From: Hygrocybe punicea
Taxonomy: Eukaryota > Basidiomycota > Agaricomycetes > Agaricales > Hygrophoraceae
Length of the DNA: 64,000 nucleotides
Direction of reading: 5' to 3'
Assembly (NCBI GenBank): GCA_963556145.1
Contig: OY744463.1
Location: 6,572,001 to 6,636,000 of the forward strand
This document shows positions 1-11,522 of the stretch, one piece after another (within the stretch, counting starts at the first letter, position 1; each line of letters starts with the position of its first letter). Made by a program: the position numbers and the translations under genes. The notes below the pieces were generated by a model. The model did not search any database and was not told where the DNA came from. It was given only the letters and a program-made list of their open reading frames with translations.

Positions 1-1022
1 GTCCATGCTGATACCTATCCTGGAAGACAATTCGGCCAACAGGATTGGTGACGCTGTCATCAAAACGATCAGCAGCCGTATTGCTGGCGGCCGGAGAGAA
101 CTGAATAGCGAGCCGTCACGTGTACGTCTTTTGTGCGACCTCGAGATACCTTTTCACGACGTGTTGTCATCTAGGTTGTTGTTGATGTCCGAGAATTTCG
201 TTCGACGCTGCCTTCGCTCTTGCATGCGTCGAAACTGCTCGTCATCCCAGCAACACTTACCGTTGGCGACTATATCCTCACTCCCGATATTTGCGTTGAA
301 AGAAAAAGTGTACCCGACCTAATATCGAGTTTCAACAGCGGGCGACTGTAAGTCATGGGCGACCGACTCAAATAATCACCTCCTAACCGATGGTGCCAGC
401 TTCACTCAGTGCGAGCTCATGTCTGTGCACTACAAACAGCCTATTCTATTGATTGAGTTTGAAAACGACAAGGCCTTCTCTCTTGAGGTGGGAAATCACA
501 TTCTCTTTTGCCAATATTCCTCCCGGATCACCTGATGTGCGATGATAGACGGTTGGGGATCTCAAGTCTTACGCAAAACCTTCCGGCAAGTACCCACCCA
601 AGAAAAACAGCGGAAACCCGTCTGAAAGCGATAATTCGTCGTCGCTGACATTGCAATCGAAGATCGTGCTGCTAACTCTGACATTTCCCCGCGTTCGGAT
701 CATATGGGCGTCGTCTCCTTATGCCACCACCGACATTTTCAATGATCTCAAACTGAACAATCCTGAACCAGATGCAACTAAAGCAATTGCTGTAGGAGCT
801 GAGGAGGACCCTGAGGCGGGTGCTGCCATCAATACCAATGCTGAGGAGCTTTTGCGATGTTTGCCAGGTATCTCGGCAAAAAACGTTAGATACGTCATGA
901 GCAAGGTTCGGAACGTCAGAGAGCTGTGCGAGATGGATTTGTCTCAAGTACAAGGAATTTTGGGGACGGAACCAGGCAAAGCATGTTGGGCATTCATGCA
1001 TCAAGGAGAACGAAAACATTGA
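1..1022 (+). CDS. XPF/ERCC4 (Rad1) structure-specific endonuclease, C-terminal part, 5' end outside window
   Basis: Catalytic subunit of the XPF-ERCC1 (Rad1-Rad10) nuclease that nicks 5' of lesions in nucleotide excision repair and at interstrand crosslinks, in the nucleus. Exons seen: up to 121 (ends [12 protein letters not shown]), 175-347, from 400 to about 486, and about 550-1022. Exon 2 reads [20 protein letters not shown] and carries the nuclease signature VERKSVPDL (ERKxxxD). Exon 3 has [17 protein letters not shown]. The last exon has [21 protein letters not shown] followed by tandem helix-hairpin-helix segments ([13 protein letters not shown]) used for dimerisation and DNA binding. 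The helicase-like N-terminal half lies upstream of the window. Introns such as 122-174 (GTACGT...TAG) and 348-399 (branch point CTAAC) join in frame. The junction between exons 3 and 4 is the least certain. Confidence 0.93.
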
Positions 1023-1146
1023 ATTTTCCGACATGTTCGTGGGTACTCCAACTTGAACTTAGAAGGCAGAATATTATGTATGTGCTTATGACGTAGGCAC
1101 AACAAAGAATAGTATTGCAACACAAACACCAGACCTGTAGGCAACC

Positions 1147-2292
1147 TCAGAGTTTCCCGATGGACGCAGCAGAAACAGTCTGGCCAGAAGCCTTGGCTCG
1201 CTTGCGCAGCATCTGGGTCGACTTGTTGCCACGAACACCACCACCCCACTGTCGGCGTTGGTCTTCGTACTTGTCGGAGCTGACAGTATCCGTCAGTATG
1301 ATTGAAAGAAAGTCGACTCCTGCTCAAACCAGTGAACTTACAAATTGGCCTTGGAAGCACTAAGAAGAGTGGCCAACTCCTTCTGGTCTTCACTTTTGAC
1401 ATCCTGCAGTGCCAACACAGTAGCGGTCTTCTTGTGAACAACAGTCCCGAGTCTTGATTTGCCTTTGACGATGACATACGGTACGCCCATCTTGCGGCAC
1501 AAGGCGGGGAGGAAGACGACAAGCTCTATTGGGTCAACGTCATGGGCGATGACAACGAGGGACGCTTTTTTGGCTTCGACAAGCGCAACAATATGATTTA
1601 GGCCGTACTTGACGAAAAGAGGTTTCTTGGTGTCCTGTCAGGATACGACAAGTTGAGAACTGTCTTGTGGCTAGCGGATGCTGTACTAGCTACCTTAGCC
1701 TCCTTTTCCTTCTCCTCGGCTGTTGCCTTGGCAACCGCTTCAAGGCGAGTCTTCTTTTCCTGTTTAGTTTCGGGGCGATACCTGATGAATTGCCAAGCAC
1801 ATAGTAACATTTAGGACGGCAACTAGCAGAATCAGGAATTGCGTGCGCACTTGTTTAGGAGCTTGAACAGCTGAGTAGCAGTATTTCTGTCCAGAGTGTG
1901 TGAGAATTGAGCAATTGCCGGGGGAACCTTGAGTCGCTGGTGTAGGATAACTTTCTGGCGCTGGAGACGGACATATTCAGGCCATTTAACAAAACGCGTA
2001 AGATCAGTCTTGGGACGAAGGTCCTGGCCTACAATCAGATGAGAATGACAAGAAACCATGTCAAATAGGCTAAATGACGAACCAATACCGAAATTCTTCG
2101 GGGTCGATTCAAACAGAGGGTTTTTCTTGGTCTTGGGAGCCTTGCTGACTCCGTAAGGCGCCGGGGCAGGCTTTTTGCCGGTTCCGGGTTTTGCTTTGGG
2201 CTGGTCATTGAGACGAGGATTAGCAATAGTTCAGAACGCTTGGCGTTGCTGAGTTGCCATCGCTGTGCCTCGGAGCTCTAGAGTCTACACAT
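1147..2292 (-). CDS. RPL8: 60S ribosomal protein eL8 (L8/L7a)
   Basis: Cytoplasmic large-subunit ribosomal protein of the L7Ae/L30e RNA-binding fold. On the minus strand the exons spell [60 protein letters not shown], then the L7Ae core ([59 protein letters not shown]) and a basic tail ending [19 protein letters not shown]. Stop codon at 1147-1149. At least four short introns interrupt it, near 2033-2079, 1778-1851, 1639-1694 and 1285-1341. The extreme 5' end is uncertain: the reading frame is clear from about 2213 downward, and a tiny first exon (ATGT, ATG at 2290-2292, donor GTAGAC) spliced to it is my best guess. The family is nearly invariant, so identity is not in doubt. It is tail-to-tail with the XPF gene. 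Confidence 0.94.
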
Positions 2293-2768
2293 CGGTGCAA
2301 ACACAGCATATATGCATCAAGTGCCTAGCTGATATGCATGACAACCTGAAAGTTGGTGAGAGTCGTATAAAAAGGTACATCCTGTGCGACAACTTGCCAT
2401 CCATCTCTCATCCAGTGCGTTTCGAGATGTTCGTGGTCATTTCTAGAGCTCCAGGCGAAGCCATGGCAGATGAGCATTGGGTAGGGCTTACCATCTTGAA
2501 TCGCGCAGTCTTGAGGTGGATGTAGTAGACAGGAAAGAGTCGGATGACTTGATGTAGCAATTCCACGGTCACCTGACCCTCAGAACTCACAGCGGCCCGA
2601 ATCGCCGATTCTGGTACGATCGTTGTTTTAGCTTATCTACATGTTCTTGCAAGTACTTCTTCGAACAGCCTGAATTAATAACCACGACACGACTAATAGT
2701 AATATACACCCAGCACTAGCTATGTGTTAACCTGGCTCTACCAAAATAACTACATCAAGTGTCCTAAA
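2293..2768. other. Intergenic stretch, promoter side of eL8
   Basis: No convincing gene. Short open frames on both strands have no splice signals or recognisable sequence. It should hold the eL8 promoter and the 3' flank of the next minus-strand gene. Confidence 0.5.
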
Positions 2769-3902
2769 TCACTTCAAAAGCCTCAATTTATTGATCACAT
2801 CCTGCATGTCGTCACGGTTCCATTCCCCACTCCACCCTCGAACGTTTCCAGCGATCGAAGGATCACGTACATCCCCTTCGTCATCGGGGGCAGCTGCGAG
2901 GAATTCTCCAGCGCCGCTGTTGGAGAACGGGGCGTCTGGGTTGCTTATATGGTGGTCGGAAGTATGGGCGCCATGAGTGTTGGTTACTATCGCCCATGGC
3001 CGTTGTCTCTGCCCAAATCCTTCATCTTCCAACGTGAATATATTTGAAAAAGGAGATGTCTCAAGTCGAGAAGCGGTAGATGGACGCGGTACATTTCTCG
3101 TGTGACCTCTTTGTGCGAAGTAGGCAGAGGGAGCAATGCTGGTGCGTCGTTCTCGACGAGTCGGCCGATTTTTGCCGTCTAACGGCGAAATGAACTTTTT
3201 GGACAAAGAGTTCGAAGAAAAGGAAGTCGTTTCAAGTAGAGAGGCAGTGGATGGACGTGGAACCGCGGCTTGGCGGTATACTGGTGAGAGGAAGGCACTC
3301 GCTCGTCGACGGGATGATTCCAAATCGTTATTGGTACTCGAACTTTCGGTGGCGACAATCTCCGGTGTCCTCCACGGAGGGGTGACGAACTCCATCATCA
3401 AGAGCTCCGTCGGCGTGGATGGAAAGACGAGCTCTGGGGGAACAGATTCGCCAAGAATGCGGACGACCTTCTCCATTTTTCGTCTACGTTTTTGCGCCTC
3501 TGACGGAGATTGAGGTGAGTCGCCTGGGATGTGTTCCATGAAGTGCGGGGAAAGGCGCTCGAGGGGCTCTTGTACCCAAAATGACTGATCCACACGCTTC
3601 GAGTCCGGAGCATATGAGGGGTCACGAACACGCCCTTCGCTACCGTCATAATTGATGAGTGATCCGGAGAGTGGGGGCTTAAAATCCTGGAGCACGATGC
3701 TTTTGCGGGTACGTCCAGATCTTGAATGGTTGATTTTCGCAAGTGGTGGGGGTAGCATTGGTGGCTTACGACTGGAGATCCAGAAAGTAAGTGAAGGAGG
3801 AGGATCCACGGAAGCGAGCGTGGCGATGTTTGAAATGTGGTTGGGAACGTGGTAAACGGTATTGGTGGGTGAGGAAACTTTGCGAGACCGACGAGAGAGC
3901 AT
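2769..3902 (-). CDS. Uncharacterised basic, Ser/Pro-rich protein (single exon)
   Basis: An intronless frame of 377 codons from the ATG at 3902 (MLSRRSRKVSSPTNTVYHV). The frame stays open to an ATG at 3986, but the extra 28 residues look like translated leader. The protein is rich in Ser, Pro, Arg and Thr and mostly disordered. Near the middle sits a compact basic helix, KRRRKMEKVVRILGESVPPE, resembling a short motif I have seen in several basidiomycete proteins. A second feature is an imperfect internal duplication: PRPSTASLLETTSFSSNSL and PRPSTASRLETSPFSNIF. The C-terminus, WSGEWNRDDMQDVINKLRLL, looks like an amphipathic helix. No transmembrane segment or catalytic motif is visible. I do not recognise the function. 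Frame length and biased composition support a real gene. Confidence 0.7.
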   Translation of the reverse strand: MLSRRSRKVSSPTNTVYHVPNHISNIATLASVDPPPSLTFWISSRKPPMLPPPLAKINHSRSGRTRKSIVLQDFKPPLSGSLINYDGSEGRVRDPSYAPDSKRVDQSFWVQEPLERLSPHFMEHIPGDSPQSPSEAQKRRRKMEKVVRILGESVPPELVFPSTPTELLMMEFVTPPWRTPEIVATESSSTNNDLESSRRRASAFLSPVYRQAAVPRPSTASLLETTSFSSNSLSKKFISPLDGKNRPTRRERRTSIAPSAYFAQRGHTRNVPRPSTASRLETSPFSNIFTLEDEGFGQRQRPWAIVTNTHGAHTSDHHISNPDAPFSNSGAGEFLAAAPDDEGDVRDPSIAGNVRGWSGEWNRDDMQDVINKLRLLK

Positions 3903-5530
3903 GGCAAAGTTTGGGTTAGGCTCGTTTAGGAGTAATATTATAACCGTCCGTCGCACTGATAGCCTGAGTGAGCATGAAAACAGCAATAGTCAGGTTCGTG
4001 AATACAAATACATAGACCCGCCGAGATCCCAACGGAAAACATGGAACCATCCGGAAATATTCATGTGGATTCGTGGGCGCGTTTCGATGTCTGTAATGGG
4101 ACCATTATCGGCAAAACCTTGATGGATTTGGACCTACCCGGATGTTTGCATTGTGGTTTTCATCCGGATTTAGTGGATATTCTTGGCATGCATGAGATGC
4201 TGCCGGTGTACACGCTGGGTGACATCAGGATTGGTTACCGCAAGTTTATTTGAGCCTTGTCACTGAGTGGTGAAAGTAGCGAAATTTGATTTAGATTGAT
4301 GCAACCTGCAATGCCATGACCATGGATGCCAACTGCGCGGGGCCCGGCAACTATCAAATGGTTATGCCAACATCAACATGTCAGCAACGGAGTCCCGTAC
4401 AACCCATTTGCCTGTAGAAATACGCTCAACTGGTGAGTTTACAGCATTGCTGGACCCTACGCGAAAGAAGAGAAGCAGTCGCTATCCGTTAATCACGACT
4501 GACGATGCAGATGAATTCATGAACATCCTTGACTTCTGTAGAATCACCGCCTACACTTTTGAACAAAATGACCATGACGGCCGATGCCATAGGCCAGGGT
4601 TCTCTTCAGGCTCGAACACGTTGTACGCATCTGCGCCCGTCGAGTTGCCAGGTCAAACTATTTGACTCGGATAGCCATTATCCCAAGGTTCTGCATCTTC
4701 AAAGCTTCACGCGATAAGCCCTGAATCTTTTCGGCCATGGTTACAATCAAAATCATCGTCAGGTTGCTGTTGGGTTCGCCATCCGATTTTTACTGTAATT
4801 TGTGTAAGGGCCATCCAAGGTCCAACCCTGGCATTGTAGTTGTACGGTGTGTTGCAATCAATTAATTAATTAATTACGAGCATATAACTTTGCTAAGCTA
4901 TATATGTTCGAATTTCGGCCAGTGCAAAAGCACGAAACACCTCGCCGTCGGCACATCAAGTCGACCGTCGACCCTAGACAGGGACTCCCGGGCCAGCATG
5001 ATGAAACGGAGGGATACCTGATTACCAATGGTCACAGGCACAATCAAATAGGATCGACGTAGTAGGGGAACAGAGGGGAGTAAGTTTTACCATGCATCGA
5101 GAGCCGCGGCGGTTTTAGGAACAACTGTTGTTTGATCTCATTGGTTTATAGATATCAGGGAATCCCAAGTTTCGAAACGGTTAAGGCACAGTCTGATCTC
5201 TCTTGCCAATCGTGGACGATCAACGTTCAAACTTGAATGGGTTTTGGAGTTGTCATTCGCATGGTGAAAAGTACGTCAAGAATGCTACCAGCCATTTGAC
5301 AATAAAATAAATTTGGACAGTGCTGGAGTTCGAACGTCACTGTCGCCATAAACGAAGTCGCACGTCGGTGGCATGAAGGGAGATGACCGACGTGTTGGTT
5401 GCGATGGGATTCTTCCCCACGTACTGCCCTTGAATACGACTTCATCGCAGTCTTAAAACTGCTCAACAGCGCCTGAATTTCCCGAAGGCTTCGACAGACG
5501 TTCAAAGCCTAACTTGTCATTGTTCCCGCG
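3903..5530. other. Gene-poor region
   Basis: No gene could be supported. The longest frames (under 100 codons) lack family signatures and splice logic. A short (AATT)n run lies at 4861-4876. The first few hundred bases should be the promoter of the minus-strand gene ending at 2769. Confidence 0.5.
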
Positions 5531-6040
5531 ATGCTACTCATGGTCCCTCAGGCTGGTATTGCGATCCGAGACCCGAGCCTCAACTGGTAGCTCTCCACCG
5601 GAACCAACGACGAACTTCCAAATGGTGTTGGTGACGATGCAAACCTATACCACATGAAAATCTTCTTCGAACAACTCCCGATTCCAATTGTAAATGGAGA
5701 GATCGACCCAGCTGTTCAAGCAAAATTTCAGTCTCGACATGCACCGTCCGTTTAGGCAATACCGGCAAGTCGCTGGGTTAACCATCAAGATCGTAGGACT
5801 TACCTATCTACCCCTTCCAACTCCGATCTTGCTAGGATTGGCATCCCCTCGAACCCAGCAACCTGGACTTGCACAGCCCAATTGCAGAGAATGCAAGGGT
5901 GCACGGTACGTTACATCTATGATGGCGAGACTTGTTTTCACAGGCAAGCGGTGGGTGTTACGTTTCCGTCGCAAGACGAAGAGCTTACTGAGGTGGTGGC
6001 TCAAAAAAGCGATGTGGTCCACTCCCTGTCTATTCAGTAG
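5531..6040 (+). pseudogene. Decayed or intron-split coding stretch of unknown family
   Basis: One frame from the ATG at 5531 to TAG at 6038-6040 reads like protein but has two in-frame stops, at 5588-5590 and 5753-5755. Between and after them the sequence looks coding: YHMKIFFEQLPIPIVNGEID, then ARIGIPSNPATWTCTAQLQR, GCTVRYIYDGETCFHRQAVG and VTFPSQDEELTEVVAQKSDV. The second stop sits in TTTAG, so a 66 nt intron (GTAAAT at 5690 to TAG at 5755) would remove it without changing frame. The first stop could likewise fall in a GTAGCT intron. It is therefore either a small multi-exon gene or a relic. I do not recognise the family. Confidence 0.35.
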
Positions 6041-6858
6041 TGATAAAGCTAACAAGAAATTGGGAAACGTTAGTGTGTCGTACATTTTCGTTAAAGTTTA
6101 GTATTATATCACAAAAGCAGCATTTGTTCTGTTCTGGCACGGTAAAATCATACTCATTCTGGCGGGGCAGACCGGGCAGTTGAACAGAGGCAATGATTGG
6201 CAAACCTTCACCGCCATTTTGAGGACAGATTTTCACCAACGCCAGGTGATCCGATTCTGGCACAGCTTATGTAGCTGTCTCGAGGCCTCGAGATTGTCTC
6301 ATCGCCACAGAGCCTGCCTCCCTCTCGCCATTCACCGTCTCTATGGGTTCCAACGGTCATTATAGAAATGGCCTGGGATTCGTTGGCATTCCTGCAACCT
6401 GCAACTGCCGTGGAACATGCCTCCACTAGTCGCAAAACTGAAGGCGGAGACCATTATTGCACAGACTTTTTTGATTCGTAGTGGGCGCCAATGAACCTCA
6501 TGCCCTGTGCCGCAAACGGTATGAATTATTGCGCTGAAGTTTCCTTGACGATAACCATCGGTATACCAGTATAGAGGGCCCAACATAGATTTAGCACGCA
6601 CGGGCATAACGAGCACGCACGTCAAAGTAACGTAACAACGTTCTTTTTTCTTAAGATCTTGATGAAACCTCCACGGAATTCAGTATGTTTGAGCGCGCAA
6701 TGCTAGGCGCCTAAGGCAGGACATGGCTTCTTTGATGACACCGAGTTGATCAAAAAAATGCTGCGAGGGTGGTACTACGGCGGTGCCAGAATCAGGCTCT
6801 TTCGATGGAGGTCTTTAAGGACGTGGTTTTTTTAACTGATCCCCACTATTCTTACAAC
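6041..6858. other. Gene-poor region upstream of the DUF6534 gene
   Basis: Minus-strand frames at 6030-6263 and 6341-6625 have protein-like stretches (for example CPQNGGEGLPIIASVQLPGL) but cannot be joined into a gene by clear splice sites, and no family is recognised. Probably a relic plus promoter sequence. Confidence 0.35.
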
Positions 6859-8921
6859 ATGGCTGGAGACATCGAACTATCTCTGGATCTGGTTATCGGA
6901 GCTTATTTCTTGGGCGGTTAGCATTTTCCTTCATCGGTCCGGTTGTCCTTCCGCTGACCGTTGAAGTCAACAGCCATATTGAACGCTGCGTATGTTTGAC
7001 CATTGTCTGCAACGCTCCGCATATCTCATTGGACGCGACAGCGTTTGGGGGATATCATGTGTCCAGACCTATACGTTCTACATGTATAATCCCGGAGATC
7101 GACTATTCTTTAGGGCCCTGGTCAGCTTTCACGATAAATTTCCTTAAGCTTACATTCTCTAAGTACAGTTTCTGCAGGTTGGATCCCTCTGGCAAGCAGT
7201 CTATTGAGTAATGTACATGCATCTGATCAAATGATTGTCGTTATTAGGTGTCTCAACTCTTTTAACTTATTCATGAATGTCCACTTATCTTATCACTATC
7301 TAATCACAAACTACGGCAACCCACTAGCTTTTATAAACAATGTCTGGTAAGGATTTGATATCTTTAACTCCACAATCTACATGTTGACCTCCTTTGTATT
7401 CCTCCAGGAGTTTGTGGGTGAGGAGATGATCATCATTTCTTGTGAATGCAAAGTACCATTAATGTTACATCTGTTTGTTTAAAGTTCCACACTATGTTGG
7501 TGGTGCGTGCTCTCAGGCATCTCAAGTGCCAGAACTGAATTCCAGCCCGTAATCAAAGGGATTTACGGAGTTCATCATTCGGAGGTCTGCAACTTCGTTC
7601 AATCTTGTATCCCAATATTCACTGTTCGGTGACAGCATGTTTACGCGTCGGATATACTTACGTGAGTGAATATATAATCCCAGCTTTTTGTTCCTCTTAT
7701 TTTCTGATGGACAGTCAGCCACAAGAACAAGTTACTAACTGGCGCCCTCGTGAGTGAGCAGTTCATGCACATGTATCTGCTTCTTATTCTCAACAGATGG
7801 CCTTGTCCCTCCTTTCCCTGGGTGTGAACTTTATCTGACCTGGCTGTTCCTGTTGTACTGACATGTAATGTTTTTGATTTTCCTAGCTGGTGCTGAATGT
7901 ATGGTTTTTTTGTTCCTAAATGGGCACGAAATACTTACTCGTCCCAACTGCAGATCTCGGCTCTGTATTGTCAGTATCTTCGATACCGCTGGCAGTCAAA
8001 ACTCATGATTCACACAGGTCCATGCAGAAGATCCTTACGAATCCAAAGGTTTGGCAACCGAGTATGGCGCTACAATTTGCTTCGGTGTCCGTTGTAGAAT
8101 TCAGCATCGCTATTTCACTTTGCTGCTGCCTCTACAAATCAAAGGCCACTTTCAAAAAGTATGTCGTCTTGTTTTCTATCCACAGCCAACACTCAGAAAG
8201 TTTGTTTACAGGACGAAGTCGATCATTCGCACCGTGATGTTGTATTCTGTTAATACAGGTCAGCCACACTAACCTTGTCTTGTTGGGATCTGTCTGACTT
8301 CCGGTGGGAATAGGCTTGATTGTCTTGTAGGTTTCCATTTATTCTATCTCTTCGAAAGCAGTCTTATTTTGTTGGTCTCTTCAGTTTCATCTCAGTCGCC
8401 TCATTTATAACTGTGAGCAAGCAAAGTGCTGTCTCCTGTCAAGGAAAAACAGTTGACATTATGTTCAGTCCCAGTATTATGCACTCTCCGGCATTGCCCA
8501 TGTCATGGCTTGGCTCGTTACTAAATGTGCGTGGTTCTTCACGTCGAATGATCATTCGCGGGTCTCAAATTTACCTTCAAGTGTATTTTTGCTGTTATCT
8601 GGCCTCGTACGTTCCCCCGAATATCAATCCGAGACCTATTAGTTTGATGAGATCTCGGCCGGTAGCTTGAATGCACGGGAAGATTTTCGAAGAAGCAATG
8701 AGGACATGATGTCAATACATATATCCGCAATGGCTATAGCCCCATCGGCTTCCAGCCTCGCGATACGCCCGGTCAAAGAAAAACAGGTCAGCCCTCTACC
8801 AATACATTGTAACCCGCGCCTGATTTACTCTACCCATCTTCAGGGCGGCGTGTCAGTATCACAAATATCCTTAGACGATATTGAAGTTGCAGTGTCTGAA
8901 GTTTCGGTGTCTTCGACTTGA
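6859..8921 (+). CDS. DUF6534-type seven-transmembrane protein, possibly decaying
   Basis: Resembles the large Agaricomycete family of seven-helix membrane proteins with a DUF6534 C-terminal domain, whose function is unknown. The first exon is MAGDIELSLDLVIGAYFLGG, donor GTTAGC. Later pieces match the family order: MNVHLSYHYLITNYGNPLAF (helix 3), the TRRIYL segment, MQKILTNPKVWQPSMALQFA followed by VVEFSIAISLCCCLYKSKAT (helix 6), RTVMLYSVNTG, then LFSFISVASFIT (helix 7). The tail SAGSLNAREDFRRSNEDMMS is the typical end of the family. Stop at 8919-8921. Many exons are needed, and one proposed intron near the end is only 36 nt, so some segments may be degraded. The fourth and fifth helices are the weakest part. 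Confident as a family member, not as an intact gene. Confidence 0.7.
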
Positions 8922-9959
8922 TTTTCTAAGTCTTGGCACCTAACTCAATAAATTTCTTTGGCTGTGTCTTTTTTTAAATTTTTTTCCTTCACGTGACGGT
9001 CCGTTCGGGAGCTAGTACGACCGAAAGCATCGTCACATTTTCTGCCAACTTCAACCACTGCCCAGCGTTGGCGCCGCGATAGGCTCACATGTGAAGCACC
9101 GTCCAATCAACCTTAGTTACAACGAGTGTCGTCTTGCCAATTCATAGCGCTGAGCTGGGATCGCACTGGCAACACCCCAAAGGCAAAGGCTTTCTCGGGC
9201 TTGGGCGACCACATCGGCCGTTGCCAGTGATTGTTATTGGTACATCCAGTGATTGTTATTGATACATATGTACATTCTTCACACCTTTCCTGATACCCTC
9301 TTATGTATGAAGTTCCACGTGGCCGCGGCACTGCTGGGAAGGTCTCAACGAACATATCACCGTAAACCTGTTGTGATGTAGTACAGAGGTGGATTTTTTT
9401 TTCCCCAGTGATTGCCATATACACATATCTGGCGCAGGGCAATGAAGGTATTCAAGTTCGACGCGGCGATGATTGTAGTAGGTAACATGGTTGAGCCTGG
9501 TATACGGTACTGGTAGGCTGTGGGGATGATATATTGACTGCCTCCCCAGGCCCAACCAGGAAAATGGTGTTGGAATTTGGAAAACGCTCGCGCCTGTCTG
9601 CTAATTTTTTCGACCGTAATTTCTTTGTTTACTTTGAGGGTTCCCCGAGGCCCATCCAGATATAACGCCTCGGAATTGGTTAATTATTAATTATCCTCGC
9701 CGTACGCCGCTGACTTGAAGCAAAAGTGACACTGGCACGTGCACGTAAAATAATGTAATGTTGTAATTCTTTCGCCCCACTTACTACTGGATCCTTGAAC
9801 AAGTAGGTACGATCAGATGGCAAGAAATTGTCATGTCGGGGATAATCATCATGCCCATGGAAGAATGTGCCTGATGGTTTGAGCACACAAGTGTATATCT
9901 AACGGTCTGTTCTATGTCTATAATAATATCTAATTGGGTGTCGTTCAGTTTGGCTGTCA
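8922..9959. other. Intergenic stretch between convergent genes
   Basis: No gene supported. Minus-strand frames at 9113-9442, 9301-9555 and 9680-9886 have no recognised family. A 21 bp near-perfect duplication (CAGTGATTGTTATTGRTACAT) lies at about 9224-9268. Confidence 0.4.
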
Positions 9960-11057
9960 TTAATTAACGTCGGCGTTCTGCTGGAGTTTCTCTCCATGAG
10001 TAAGGTGCACGGGTGGCTGAGAAAAGCCGAGGGCCTGCTTGATAGCGGTGGTGTTGAGGAGCTTGGCATAACGAGGTTGTACGAATGTTGCGCTGGAAGG
10101 GAGGTCAGTCGATGGGAAAATATGCAGAATGAAGGAGATTCTGTTACGTCGCATCTACGAGTAAGGTTCCTTTCGTATCCTCTACGTGGCCAGAAACGAT
10201 CGACTTGCGACCCTTGGATTCTACGAGTTTGGTCTTTATCACGAGGAACTGCGTGAATTAAAATAATGATTTTGATCAAGTGCACATTCAAGAGATAGCT
10301 TTGTATAAACCTGGTCAGCTTTCGTAGGTGCCCGGTAGTTGATAGACAGGTTGGCGGTGACGCCGACCTTGTCCGGCAAGTTATTGATGGCCTGAATTTT
10401 GAAATTTCAAAATAGAATACCACCAAGCGGGCGGAAACAAGGGCTCACGATCCGGGCCAAAGACTCGTCCAGAAGGGTTGCGAGCAATCCTCCGTGAACG
10501 ATTCCGTCATGCCCACACAAGGCCCTTCCCACATGCACGAATACAACAGCCTCGGTTTCGTCTTTCCGTGCGCGCACGAGAGGCGGCAGTGCGAGTTTCC
10601 CTGGGCCTCGCAGTGTCCCTGCTGTCAAGTTGTTGACACGCCTATCTTCAGGAAAGGTTTGGTACGGCCGGGTTTCGTACCAGTCGTGAGAATCTGGTGT
10701 GGATCGGAGAGACGCGAGTATGGGGAGGGTTTGTAGGGTTTCTTCGAGGGAATCGGTGTAGGCTAGGGAGGACGGGGAAGTTGGGTCGGAAGGTGGAGCG
10801 GGGGCGGGTCGTGGAAAAAGAAAAGTTAGCTGCTCTGGTGGGTATGTGGCCCCGATAGAGTAGGTTGTTATTGATAGGGCAGTAGCGAGGGAGAGCGCTG
10901 TGAAAGACTTGAGGGTCCGTGTTGGGAGATCGTGTGGATGGGGTCGTGATGAGGAGTGAAGATGTCTAAGAGTTGAATGGCAACGGAAGCGGTGGATGTT
11001 CGGAGAGCAGAAAATTGTGCGGAGGAAGTGGCGGGTCGACATGAGTGGATTATACAA
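9960..11057 (-). CDS. Hotdog-fold (4HBT) thioesterase, probably mitochondrial
   Basis: Predicted acyl-CoA thioesterase of the PaaI/4HBT hotdog superfamily. Exon 1 begins with a basic, Ser-rich leader (MYNPLMSTRHFLRTIF, then RFRCHSTLRHLHSSSRPHPH), typical of mitochondrial import, followed by one hydrophobic segment (FTALSLATALSITTYSIGAT). The hotdog core begins with HVGRALCGHDGIVHGGLLAT and LLDESLAR; the HGG turn and following Asp/Glu are the usual catalytic region. Exon 2 gives NLPDKVGVTANLSINYRAPT and exon 3 gives FIVIKTKLVESKGRKSIVSG, VEDTKGTLLVDATALFVQP and the tail ending GEKLQQNADVN. Stop at 9960-9962. The order and spacing of these blocks match fungal mitochondrial thioesterases. It is divergent from the MFS gene. 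Confidence 0.88.
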
Positions 11058-11522
11058 GTTCCCTGGTTGGAATATTAGTTACTGGTAATTAGCAAACGTG
11101 TAGACGTGTATTCACGACGGTAACGGACAGTGAGTAGCCGGTAAAATTTATAGCCGGGCTTTGGTTCACATGCTCTTGCCAAATACCGTGCCGCGGGATT
11201 TACTAATACGAAGCTCGGTCACGGTTCTCAACTCGGCTTATCCTCAATATATGGTCGCTGCATCACCCAGCTTGGGCTCCACTCGGGGCAACAATGCCCT
11301 TCCCAGCAGTTGAACGTTGAACGTTGAACACCCAATTACTACCAAAAGATTGCCGTTGAGCAAATACGTATTATTATTTCTATTCCGTAATCTTCGAGCC
11401 AACTTCGACCTCTACTAGCCTATCGCTGGGCGGGCAAGTCGGGTCTAGCAAAAGGGGTTTAAGCGGGCAGTGACGTGGGCTGGCTTGTCTATCTGTTTGC
11501 TTTTCAACCTCATCCACCCATC
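11058..11522. promoter_or_regulatory. Shared divergent promoter region of thioesterase and MFS genes
   Basis: 465 bp between two divergent start codons with no coding frame of note. Both promoters must lie here. I see no clear TATA box or known operator. Confidence 0.45.

Noticed and set aside
2724..3513. Plus-strand frames of 107-125 codons
   Set aside because: Antisense to the intronless 377-codon gene at 2769-3902, without splice sites or family motifs.
4861..4876. (AATT)n run as a possible insertion footprint or origin
   Set aside because: Short simple repeat with no flanking duplication or inverted repeats.
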